Shown here: positions 1 to 8,703 of the stretch, piece after piece
How the letters are laid out: the number at the start of each line of letters is the position of its first letter
Position numbering within the stretch: position 1 is the stretch's first letter
Translations under genes and position numbers: made by a program
Notes under the pieces: generated by a model
Seen by the model: the letters and a program-made list of their open reading frames with translations, nothing else
Databases searched by the model: none
What the model was told of the DNA's origin: nothing
Assembly (NCBI GenBank): GCA_039545355.1
Contig: BCJJ01000105.1
Location: forward strand, 1 to 18,987
Reading direction: 5' to 3'
DNA length: 18,987 bases
Source: Trichosporon coremiiforme
Lineage: Eukaryota; Basidiomycota; Tremellomycetes; Trichosporonales; Trichosporonaceae

Positions 1-96
1 CACCTGGTCCGTCACCTGGTCCGTCACCTGGTCCGTCACCTGGTCCGTCACCTGGTCCGTCACCTGGTCCGTCACCTGGTCCGTCACCTGGTCCGC
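1..96. repeat. 12-bp tandem repeat (CACCTGGTCCGT)n
   Basis: Seven exact copies of CACCTGGTCCGT stand head to tail, followed by an eighth that diverges at its last base. The array starts at base 1, so its left end lies outside the window. The unit is a multiple of three, so all frames stay open: frame 3 reads Pro-Gly-Pro-Ser repeats, frame 2 Thr-Trp-Ser-Val and frame 1 His-Leu-Val-Arg. The exactness of the copies suggests recent expansion or ongoing homogenisation. Confidence 0.97.
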
Positions 97-607
97 CGCG
101 GATCCCTGTTCTTCTCCGTCTCCCTCCCCCTTCCCTTCTCCTTCAGCCACTGCCGGCACGACGGCTCCCGTCGTCATTGTCACCATCGAGCCAGAACCAC
201 GCCTGACCATCTCGCCAGGCGACGCCGCAACAGGCGAGCCCGCGACTGGCGATGTTGAGGTGGGAGACGTGAGCACCGGCGCCGATGCCGAGGCGGTCAG
301 CATCCTTCCTCCCCTCCCACTTCCAGCCGCCGCCCTCGCGGCAGCAGCAGCAGCAGCAGCCCCACCCCTCGCAATATTCCCCCCAGTCACAGCCGGCACG
401 ACTGGCACAAGCGTCATCCCCGCCGCAGCGGCCGTGACGACCGTAGCGAGGGGCGAGCTCGCGAACGCGGCGTACCCGCCCGTCATTGCCTGGCGGGGGG
501 CGCGGGGGAAGCCGCGCTCTTCCCTCTCCCTTCCCTTTTCCTGCTCCCTTTCTCTGTGGATGCGACCATATCCGTTGCTGTGGTCGTGGCCGAGGTCGTG
601 GCCGTGA
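2..607 (+). CDS. Unassigned Pro/Ser/Ala-rich open frame, 5' end outside window
   Basis: Frame 2 is open from the left edge to a stop at about 605-607. It would encode the 12-bp repeat (as TWSV units), a Ser-Pro tract, a more protein-like stretch containing APVVIVTIEPEPRLTISPGD, a run of about nine alanines from a GCA-rich tract near 341-360, and a Pro/Ala-rich tail. No family is recognised. It could be the C-terminal part of a secreted or wall-type low-complexity protein, but in such GC-rich DNA open frames occur by chance, and a 172-codon frame exists on the opposite strand. The repeat makes better protein sense in frame 3 (PGPS) than in frame 2, so a frame change or a splice may lie between repeat and downstream region. 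Treat as possible only. Confidence 0.25.
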   Translation, partial: TWSVTWSVTWSVTWSVTWSVTWSVTWSVTWSAADPCSSPSPSPFPSPSATAGTTAPVVIVTIEPEPRLTISPGDAATGEPATGDVEVGDVSTGADAEAVSILPPLPLPAAALAAAAAAAAPPLAIFPPVTAGTTGTSVIPAAAAVTTVARGELANAAYPPVIAWRGARGKPRSSLSLPFSCSLSLWMRPYPLLWSWPRSWP

Positions 608-1096
608 CCGTAGCTGTCGCGAGAATGGGGCGCGTATGCACGCCTGCCGGGCCTGTGTCAATGACGTTTAATAGATGAAACAGAATATGCACAGTGTCAG
701 AATGGGGGCTTACGACTTGAGGACGCGTTCGGTCCACTCCTGCTCGTATCGCGGTGTTGAGAGCAGTGAGGTTGTGGAGATAGGCAAGTGAGAGCGAGCA
801 TGGGGTGGGAAACGTAGCAGTTGAGATTCATGACAACGTAGGTTTGACAAGGACAGACAAGATATGCGGTGACAAGAGATGAGATGATTGGATTATGGTC
901 GTGTTGATGTAGTGAGGGGGGTAGGTGGTCGTGCAAGGAGGGAAGATGGAGGTGTGGTGGAGGTTGAAGCGTGAGTACAAGTATCCAGAGGTGAGCACAC
1001 TCGTTGGGCCCAGTACGTCCAGTGGGTTCGCCGTCGCCTCGTGTGGTTTCGCCTCGTGTGCGCTGGCGCGCTCGGCGTCCTCGTCGCCCCGAAGCA
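608..1096. other. Intergenic region, no gene supported
   Basis: The stretch between the low-complexity frame and the 3' end of EAF6 holds only short frames on both strands with no recognisable motif. The part next to 1096 would be the 3' untranslated region of EAF6. An alternative longer EAF6 tail could extend into about 1000-1096 if a downstream AG were used, but the encoded residues look unlike protein. Confidence 0.5.
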
Positions 1097-1434
1097 CTAC
1101 TTCGGGAGCGCCTTCCATCAGGTCAACAACCACAACGACTCACCTGCTGAAACGTGACGCTGCTTGCAGAGAACAGCCTGTCGGCCTCGGTCGCCTCGTT
1201 CTTCTTCTTGTTGCTGTTCGCAGGCGGCTTCAGGTAGTTATCAAAGCCCTTGATGATGTTGCCGCCGCTGGCGGCCGTCTCGTCGAGGTAGCTGCCCTCG
1301 AAGGCCCAGATCGACGTCTCGAGGTTGGCGAGCGTGCTGTCGATCGCGCGCTTCTTCCGCTGCGCTGCCTCGAGTTCGGCCAGCGCGGCGCTCTGCGCCG
1401 TCTTCGCCTCTGCCGGGGGTCCCGTCGAGCTCAT
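1097..1434 (-). CDS. EAF6: EAF6, NuA4/MYST histone acetyltransferase accessory subunit
   Basis: Small subunit shared by NuA4-type and related MYST acetyltransferase complexes in the nucleus, where it helps assemble the catalytic module on chromatin (family knowledge). The protein shows the full Eaf6 signature: a coiled-coil start (LAELEAAQRKKRAIDSTLAN), then LETSIWAFEGSYLDET, GGNIIKGFDNYL, a basic Asn/Lys linker, and ADRLFSASSVTF. The ATG at 1434 is chosen because the frame upstream of it has no ATG. Exon 1 is 1434-1144; a 32-nt intron (1143-1112, GTGAGT...CTGATGGAAG) leads to a 5-codon last exon (1111-1097) adding ALPK and a stop. Predicted length is 101 residues, close to the yeast protein. 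The short last exon rests on the intron matching others in this window. RPL17 lies upstream on the same strand, 331 bp away. Confidence 0.88.
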
Positions 1435-1765
1435 GGTCGTTGGAGACAAGATGTGGAGTGGAGTGGAGGAGCGCTAAGTGAGTGATCTAGGGTCGATAGG
1501 ACGGAGGTGTCGCCGCCACGTGCGACGCCTCAACCGGGCGGAAACAAACTGACATCGAACTTCTGCAAGCTCTAGACTCTGCGTAGAGGGTCTGGCGACA
1601 AACCCAGCCTGATCTGCGATCTGCAACGGGCCGACTTGCGGCCTGCAACCTGTGCACACAAAACACGCAACAAGACGTAACAACCATGCACCAGCCCGAT
1701 ATGAGGCATATGATCCATCGTACACAGCACTAGGTGCCCTCCAAATGCTAAGAAACAAACCGCGC

Positions 1766-2625
1766 TTAAGCCTCGATGGCCTGGACGGTCTGGCCGGTCT
1801 TAACGTTGTCAAGGTCCTTTGAGCGGGCAACCTCGGCGCCGGGGACGGAGAGGATGATCTCGATGTGGCAGGGGTGGCCCTGGTAGGGGTTGATGCGACC
1901 GTGGGCGCGGTAAGTGCGGCGGCGGGTCTTGGGGGCCTGCTGGACGACGATGTTCTTGATGACGAGCTCGTCGGTGGCAAGGTCCTTGGCGTCGGCGTTC
2001 GACTCGGCGTTCTTCAGGAGGCGGAGGACGAACTGGATCGACTTGACAGGCCAGCGACCCTTGGTCGTCTTGAACTGCTTAGCCTGGCCGGTGCGGCCCA
2101 TGGAGCCGTCGAAGCGACGGAACGGGATGCACTGCTTGTGTTCCTGAACGTCCGAAAGGTAGGCGTACGCCTTCGAGAGCTTCATGCCTGCAACTGTCAG
2201 CGCCGTGTCCTCTCCCTTCTGCGCGCGCATTCTCCTCTTCTCCGAGCTGGTCGTCCGAGAGCATTCCTCCGTCCTCCATCGCCAAATCCAAACTTCGATC
2301 CCCCGGTCACAGTCCGTCCAAACTTCCAGCACTTCTGCCCATTTCCAGCTCTCTTCCGACCAGCTCTTCCTCCTGTTTTCGAATCGTATACGCACCCGAG
2401 ATGGCGGCGGCAACCTCGCGAGTGTTCTTGAAGTGGGTGCGAACATACTCGCCACGAGCCTTAGCGACTGTTCCGGTCAGCATTTCTGTCCAGTCCTTCC
2501 ATCCGTATCCAGCTGTCGGCTGCTTCGAAACGCACACTTCTCGGGGTTCGAGTTGACGAGGGCACTGCTGGCGTAGCGAACCTGACTGTTAGCATGCACG
2601 CTCGTGCACGGCGCTCGCTCACCAT
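1766..2625 (-). CDS. RPL17: 60S ribosomal protein L17 (uL22)
   Basis: Large-subunit ribosomal protein lining the peptide exit tunnel in the cytosol (family knowledge). Four exons can be placed: 2623-2625 (only the ATG), 2536-2581, 2396-2467 and 1766-2187, giving 180 residues, near the usual length of about 184. Introns are 41, 68 and 208 nt, each GT..AG. The spliced start reads [41 protein letters not shown], then [18 protein letters not shown], the FRRF...GRTGQAK block, [20 protein letters not shown], and the signature [20 protein letters not shown]. The Phe at the exon 2/3 junction depends on the exact splice. The ATG context CAAAAATGG is identical to that of TEF1. Convergence of all conserved blocks makes the identification firm. 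Confidence 0.95.
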
Positions 2626-3138
2626 TTTTGAGGCTTTGAAGGTTGACGGATGGCTAACAAGTCCCAGATGCTCTACCGTTCAAAGCCAGGCGGCGCTCAC
2701 TCTGGCGGGATCAAAATTCGTCGAAACTAGGCACCACTGCGTTGAGGAGTTTGGGTAGACCTGGGTTGTAACGCCGATAAATGCCGGGGAGTGGACCATT
2801 CGTGTGGCACTCCGTACGCATGGCTCTCGCGTGCTGTCACGTTACATAATCTTCAGGCACAGATCTTGTTATCGCGTCCTCAAGATTACAGGCACGCTCG
2901 ACTTCAGGTGAACAGCCTTACGCGACAGACCAGAGCAGCCTAGCGAGCTTGCGACAACGCACACTCTGGCATGCGTTCCTCATCAAAGCGTCCACCCATC
3001 CACCCATGAGACATAAAAGGCTGACGGGTGATGGGCAGTGATCCGCTCGCTTGGTCCTCGCGAGCCGATCACTCTGTCACCTGCCAGCCTTAACGCCCAT
3101 CCCTGTGTCCTCACTTTCTCAACTCACTTCCCATCGAC
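2626..3138. promoter_or_regulatory. Divergent promoter region, RPL17 / DUF6604-like gene
   Basis: 513 bp between two divergent start codons. A TATA-like ATAAAAG lies at 3013-3019 on the plus strand, about 120 bp before the ATG at 3139. No recognisable ribosomal-protein promoter element, tRNA or open frame of note was found by eye. Confidence 0.4.
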
Positions 3139-5867
3139 ATGGAGACACTCATCACTTACCAGGAGTACAAGCGATACACGTCTCAACTTCTGCAGTGGAT
3201 AACGAACAAGTCCAACTCGATCCTCGTCAACAATCGACACGAATGTTCCGTCAGCGTCAACCGCACCGGTCGCGTGTACACCGATGACCTGGTGCCGATG
3301 GCCAAGCTGGTCGCCCAGTACGTCACCGTTCCCCCACGCATCCACAAGATCCTGTTCTCAACCATCGAGCTCCGCACCGCGCGCTACCGCGAGTTCAAGC
3401 GGCTTGAACGGACCTGTCCCTGGCTCGCCGGCAGCAACGAATCACACTATCACTTCATCGAGGCACTGCAGAGCATGTTCAGGGCGCTCGGCGGACCCGC
3501 ATGGCAGCAGCGACAGAAAGCAAGTGAGCTTGAAGACATTGTCAACCGGTCCGACGGCCTGCTTGTCGACGCAGGAGAGAGTGGCGAGGAGTCCGCAACC
3601 CCTGCGCCCGCGCCGCAGCAGAGGCGGCACAAGCGGAATGGCCGCAAGAAGCACAAGCCGAAGAGGACTGCGCCCTCGCTCCCGCTCGAGAGCTACCAGA
3701 TCGTTCAAGATGACGAGAGCCTGACGACCGACTACCTGATCGCGGCGTACGAGCTGGTGCAAGAGTTCCGCGTGCTGCGCAAGTTTGTCCAGAAGCAGTG
3801 GCGGTCTGTCGCGTTCGAGGGGCTCAACAGCGCCGTGGCTGGAGCGCTGTCGCACATGGTCGTTGCCGGGATGCAGGAGAGCGAGCTCGAAATCTGGCTC
3901 GACTTTCCCGACAATTATGACACGTTTGAGTCGGTGATCGGCAGCGTCACCTGCGGCGACATGGGGCGCGCGCACAGCATGTTTGGCGACACGGAGAAGG
4001 ACGACTTCAAGGAGTACACGATGTACTATACGTACCCGGACCTGATGGCGTTCCTGAAGGACTTTCAGGAGAACCGGAGCGGCAAGCCGACGAAGCGCAT
4101 GGCTAAGGAGCTGCGCAACTGGGATCCGAAGATGAACCTGCTCGTTGCATCCAAGGAGCAGCGCCTGGCGTGGCGGCGCCAATACACGATCCTGTGGCTT
4201 CACGATCTCGTCAACGTCTACATCCGCGGGCGGACGACCAAATGCCCATCATGCGACCGCTGCGAGGAGAACGTCGAGATTCCGAAGGAGGACGGCAACT
4301 GGAAGGACGCGGGCATGTGGCGCCGGCTGTTTGGCATGAACGAGTTCGCCGGGTTCGTGGCCTGGCTCGCAATGCAGCGGCCGGGCACAGACGTCACGAA
4401 GAGCATCAGGCCGCACCACGTGTTCGAACTACAGTGTCTCGTTGACTCGTGGTGCACGGCTCGCGGGTGGGCACCGACTGAAGACGCAGGGAAGCAGCTG
4501 GGGCAACCGGCGAAGGACTTTGCGCCGGAGTGGGACCTGGAAAAGTTCTTCGGCATGCCCAACGCGCCAGGCTGCTTCCAGCATGGGGTCGAGCTCGCTG
4601 CCGATGCAGTCAACCAGGAACGCGAGTCGCTCGCGCGCAACATCTTTCTCGAGATCACCGACCGGCTCCGGGGTGACTTTCTCCTGTGCCTCCCCTCGGG
4701 TTCGTGCTTCTCGACGACCGGCTCGCCTACCAGTCCGACTTTACCCGCGCCAACGGCCTGTGGTCCTACAGCCCGTACCTGTGCGGCGTCGGGCTGTCGG
4801 AGGCGCTCGAGCTGGCGCAAAAGGTCGGGCTATCGATGCTGGAGATTGCGCCCGAGGTCATGATGATTGTGCACCTGTACAACGAGGCCGTGCAGAAAGG
4901 ATACATGCAGCGCAAGCCACACCACTTCTGCGACCGGCTCATGCGGCTTCTGCACCCGTCATCGTTCTTCGTCGACGGCGAGCTGCCAAAGAAGAAGTAC
5001 GCCGAGGCCCTGTTCCAGCAGACCCAGGCGAACCTGCCCTTCGCGCAGCGGCGGCGGAATCCGCGCTGCATCACGTGCAGCGTGCGCAACCAGCTTGACT
5101 CGGACTACAACACGCTCCAGCGCTACCAGTATTGGCAGAGCAGCAAGGGGACGCACCTGACGAGGCCCAAGGAAAACCCGAACAAATACTACCGCCACGA
5201 CTCGTTCCTCGTCAAGTGCTACAACGCGAACTGGAACGTGCACAAGATTCGCGACGACGTGCTCGACGTTGGGTCGGCACTGTTCAAGCTGCGCATGTAC
5301 CGGAGCGCGTGCGTGCCGGCGTCCAGCGACGATAGCGGCGTCGAGCTGGAGGACACGGAGCTGGTCCGGCTGGCGCACAGGGCAGGCGTGAAGGAGAACG
5401 AGCTGCTAGCCGGCCACTGCTGCGTCCAGCAGCTGGTGGAGGGTGCGCAGCCCGCCCCTCGTACCGCGAGCCCAGCCACGGCCAAGATCCGGTCCAAGGC
5501 GCTCACACTCAGCGCACTCAAGTACGACCTGCAGACAGACATCTGTGGTGCGCGTCCAATGTCAGGGCTGAACTAATGGCTCGTCGTGTCGCTCGTGCTG
5601 CGCTTCTTCCAGCGCCCGGAGGCGACGCTCGAGGCGGGCAAGGAGAGCGCGGCGTTCAACTTTCGCTACAAGACCGACCACGAGCACAAGGAGAACCAGC
5701 GCTTGAACGTCGTGCTTGAGGCTCTGAGCGAGAGGGACGATGCACTCTTGCGCGTTGTGGCGCGCGAGCTCCAGAACGACCCGGAACTCAACCGCGGCCT
5801 CGGGCCGTGCGTGTACTGGGACACGACCGATCCGCTTAACGGCTGGACCGGCTCTCTTGTATCATAG
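3139..5867 (+). pseudogene. DUF6604-like fungal gene, broken by a frameshift and a stop
   Basis: The N-terminal region (YQEYKRYTSQLLQWITNKSN, later VPPRIHKILFSTIELRTARY) resembles the DUF6604 domain at the start of many large, uncharacterised fungal proteins; the function is not known. The frame is open from the ATG at 3139 to about 4690 with no intron. A basic segment (RRHKRNGRKKHKPKR, about 3625-3665) could be a nuclear localisation signal. Near the four-C run at 4692-4695 the protein-like frame moves by one base: LCLPSGS becomes the plausible continuation GFVLLDDRLAYQSDFTRANG. A TAA at 5574-5576 then interrupts that frame, although conserved-looking sequence (VLRFFQRPEATLE to DPLNGWTGSLVS) continues in the same frame to a stop at 5867. 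The intact protein would be about 908 residues. I found no GT..AG intron that restores both frames. Either the gene is decaying or the assembly has two errors; strong codon structure on both sides argues that any decay is recent. Confidence 0.6.
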
Positions 5868-6155
5868 GCTAGGAATGTGCAGCATGTATCGCTATGTAAA
5901 GCTGCCAATGAGGTGACAGGGCTGAACCTGCGAGGCTGAAGGTTGCTTATCTCTCGCCTCATGTTCTTATCTCTCGAGTTGACAAATCACGTGACTAGCA
6001 CCATTTTGTGATTACAGGATCTTGACGTATGCATCGTCTGATCATACAAGAGTCTAATCTTATGGGACAGATGAAAGGAAAGGAAGCCGCACCACTTCCT
6101 GACGTGCGGCCCCTTGGTCTACTATACTTACTATCTAGTCTACTATATTCACTCT
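5868..6155. other. Intergenic region between convergent genes
   Basis: The 3' flanks of the DUF6604-like gene and the NAT transporter face each other here. It holds two copies of CTTATCTCTCG (5946-5956 and 5966-5976) and the 8-bp palindrome TCACGTGA at 5987-5994. No gene is seen. Confidence 0.5.
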
Positions 6156-7917
6156 CTAGTGCTCGGGGGCGGGGGCGGGGTCCTTCTCCTCGATCTCAGC
6201 AGGGAGGACGAGGTTGAGGAAGACGCCAATGATGGAGGAGATGAGGTAGGGCTCCTCGACAATGAGGATGATGGCGTCAAGGAAGCCGCGGAGCGAGGTG
6301 TTGGGTCCGTTGTAGGTGAAGATGTAGTTGAACCAGTTGGGAGAGACGAGGGACGCGAGACCGAGCGCACAGGACGTCGTGGCGATGAAGCGGTCGCGGC
6401 GGGTCCACTTGGCAAAGGCCATGATGCGGATACCCGAGACGGCGACGGAGCCGAAAAGGAATGTGGTGAAGCCGCCAATGACAGCGGGCGGGGCAGCGAC
6501 GAAAATGGCGCCAAACTTGCCAATGATGCCCATGAGGAAGAGGAGGGCGGCGCACATGTATCCACTGCGGCGCGAGGCGTTGCGCGTCAGCGCAATGACG
6601 GCCGAGTTCTGCGCAAAGGTGGTGAGCGGCGTGATGGTGCAGAGGTTGGCGAGGGTCGCGCTGAGAGCGTCGGCGAGCATGCCGCCCTGGATGCGGCTAA
6701 GGAACTCGGGACCCTCGAGGGGCATGTTGCTGGCCTGGATCGAGGCCGTGATGTTGCCGATGGACTCGGCGACGATGACGGCGTAAGACGCGAGCATGGG
6801 GAGGACGAGCTGGCCGCGCAGGCCAAGCGGGAAGGTGTGGACGAAGAGGAAAGTGCCGCCAGGCGCCTGCTGGATGACCTTGCCGTCAAAGTAGCCCGTG
6901 GCGGCGGCGATGACCATGCCGGTGACGAAGCCGATGAAGACAGAGGCAGACTTCATGAAGGCGGAGCCGAAGATTTCGCAAATGACAATGACCGAGAAGC
7001 ACGAGAAGCCAAGACCGAGGTACTGGGCCGAACCCCAGTGGTGCGACTGCGATCCAGAGGTGCAGAGCAGCGTGTGGTCCGTCTTGCAGGCGCCAGAGCC
7101 GCCGGCCCAGTTTGTGATGCCAGAGGTGACGAGGGAGGCACCGATGAACATAATCATGGTACCGATGATGAGCGGCGGGAACGCCCTCTGGATAGCCCTG
7201 GGCGGGACGAAAGCGAGAACAATGGCGAAGAGGCCGGTGAGAGCACCGGTGCCAAGCACAGCGCCAAACTCCTTCGGGCATGGCAGTTTCGTTCCATCAG
7301 GCGCCGTGGGGCAGGTACCGTTCTCGTAGCACTGGGAGAAGTACTTGAGCGCAATGTTGGCAAAGGTGAACGAGGTGCCGACGACTGAGATGATGCCGGT
7401 ACCAAAGTAGTACTTGGTTCCTCGGATGCGGTGGCGCGAGATCTGCACGGCGGTACCGATGGAGCACCAGATCAGACAGGCGGAAACAAGGTACATCTGT
7501 GCCGAAGAACCGAGGTTGGCACCAGCGGGGCCGCCAAGGAGAAGAGGGGGAACAACAAGTCCGCCGACCATCGCAAGAGCGCTGAGGTTAGCTACCGGTT
7601 TGTAATGTGACGTACTGTTGCAGGCCGAGGATGAAAGTGAGAAGGTGCGGAAGCTCATCCTCGACACCGTAGAACGGGAGCTCGCCAGACTTGCAGAGAA
7701 ACGGGATATGCGGTGTGAAGAGGGCGGCGTAGTCGTAGTCGCCTAACCATGCCTGCTTGCTTGTGAGCGACTTGGCAATCCTCTTGGGGCTGAAGCGACG
7801 TTTCGGAATGTGGCCGAGCGAGCTGCTGGGAGCGGACTCTACCGGGGTGACGTCCACGGTGGAGATCTCCTTGGTGGAGTAGGTGTCGTCGAGTTTGCTG
7901 TCGGGAGTGTGGGACAT
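6156..7917 (-). CDS. NAT/NCS2 nucleobase transporter (UapA/UapC-like uric acid-xanthine permease)
   Basis: Plasma-membrane proton symporter for oxidised purines by homology to Aspergillus UapA/UapC (family knowledge; substrate inferred). Exon 1 is 7917-7616 and exon 2 is 7581-6156, split by a 34-nt intron (GTACGT...CTAACCTCAG) whose removal creates GLQHALAM, the exact family signature at the first membrane segment. Predicted 575 residues (UapA is 574). The hydrophilic N-terminus carries a DYDYAALFTPHIPF stretch typical of fungal members; about 14 membrane segments follow. The substrate-site region reads AESIGNITAS, then SRIQGGMLADAL, then the NAT motif QNSAVIALTR (codons at 6582-6611), where the usual form is QNNGVIALTR. 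The ATG at 7917 is used because the frame extends upstream only to a GTG. A TATA-like ATATATTA lies about 45 bp upstream. It is divergent to the 2-oxoglutarate oxygenase at 8704. Confidence 0.93.
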
Positions 7918-8703
7918 CTTGGTTGCTGATGGGGCTAACTGTGCTGTTCCCACAGACTAATATATGCGATCTGGCACTTGCATACTGCCAAAAACAGCCC
8001 AACCTGCTATCGATAGCGGAACGGCGCCACCAACGGCCCGCTAGCGAAAGAACAGTTCGATAAGGTGACTCAACGTCCGAAGCACCGACGGTACCGAAAT
8101 CGTTGCCCCGGGACCGTGCTTGGCGAGATTCATGGCGTTCTCTGGGTCTCGCTGAGGCGCATCAAGGACACCAGAAGCAGCCAGCCGGGTGCTGTGGATT
8201 TCGGCGTCCTTATCTCTTGAATGTTGCTCAGGGTCTCGGATTCTGCCGACTGAGGACACGGGCCGATGTCGTTGGCCCTCACGACCGCAGCCGTATCAGG
8301 CCCCACATTTGGCGCCGTTGTGGCGCCAGTCACCCTCCCAACCGTCCAGCCGACGTCCCGGCTCGAGGAATGGCCGTGCGTTCCTCTGTATCTGGTGGCC
8401 AGGCCCGCAGCCATGCTATCTCGAGCACAAGTCCGATGGCCTCGTCCTATCTGGCCGTTTGTCGGGAAATACGATTGCACTGCAAGTCACCCCATTGGCC
8501 TACTGCTGTCAGTGGGATCGACGTAGAACTGATAGAGTTCAACTTGGCCGCGATCCGAAAGATACGAACTAGTGAGCTGCGGTTATCATCTCTGTAGATC
8601 AGTAACCGGATCGCTCCGAAGGACCAGTGACCGCTTTTGAGTGCACATCAGCGTATAAAATGCAGCGAGGAGCGCATGTCGCAATTCAACCCAGCCAACC
8701 AAC
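7918..8703. promoter_or_regulatory. Bidirectional promoter region with GATA-type sites
   Basis: 786 bp between the divergent NAT and oxygenase starts. HGATAR sites seen: a perfect 12-bp palindrome GCTATCGATAGC at 8006-8017 (one site on each strand), CGATAA at 8058-8063, TTATCT at 8210-8215 (minus-strand AGATAA), TGATAG at 8530-8535 and TTATCA at 8583-8588 (minus-strand TGATAA). In fungi such sites bind nitrogen-regulatory GATA factors (AreA/Gat1 type), which control purine uptake genes. Short frames between 8041 and 8600 have no recognisable domain and are not called. Confidence 0.5.
8654..8660 (+). promoter_or_regulatory. TATA box of the 2-oxoglutarate oxygenase gene
   Basis: TATAAAA lies 44 bp before the ATG at 8704, in the sequence GCGTATAAAATGC. 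The ATG directly inside it (8659) is in a poor position to be the start; the ATG at 8704 begins the family-conserved N-terminus. Confidence 0.55.

Noticed and set aside
2188..2395. Possible snoRNA in the 208-nt RPL17 intron 3
   Set aside because: Ribosomal protein introns often host snoRNAs, but I saw no C box (RTGATGA) paired with a D box, and no hinge-hairpin-ACA layout.
4673..4733. Intron explaining the frame change near 4690
   Set aside because: GTGACT...CTACCAG is 61 nt and leads into the wrong frame; it would also delete the protein-like GFVLLDDRLAY stretch.
5545..5612. Intron removing the TAA at 5574 in the DUF6604-like gene
   Set aside because: Donors at 5545, 5548, 5554 and 5561 with the acceptor at 5612 give lengths of 68, 65, 59 and 52, none a multiple of three as the unchanged frame requires.
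6114..7388. 424-codon plus-strand open frame
   Set aside because: Antisense of the NAT transporter, very Gly/Asp/Glu/Arg-rich, with no domain; the minus-strand reading has full family motifs.
8103..8597. Overlapping plus and minus frames of 116-164 codons upstream of the oxygenase
   Set aside because: No recognisable motif, no clear start context, and GC-rich composition makes chance frames likely.
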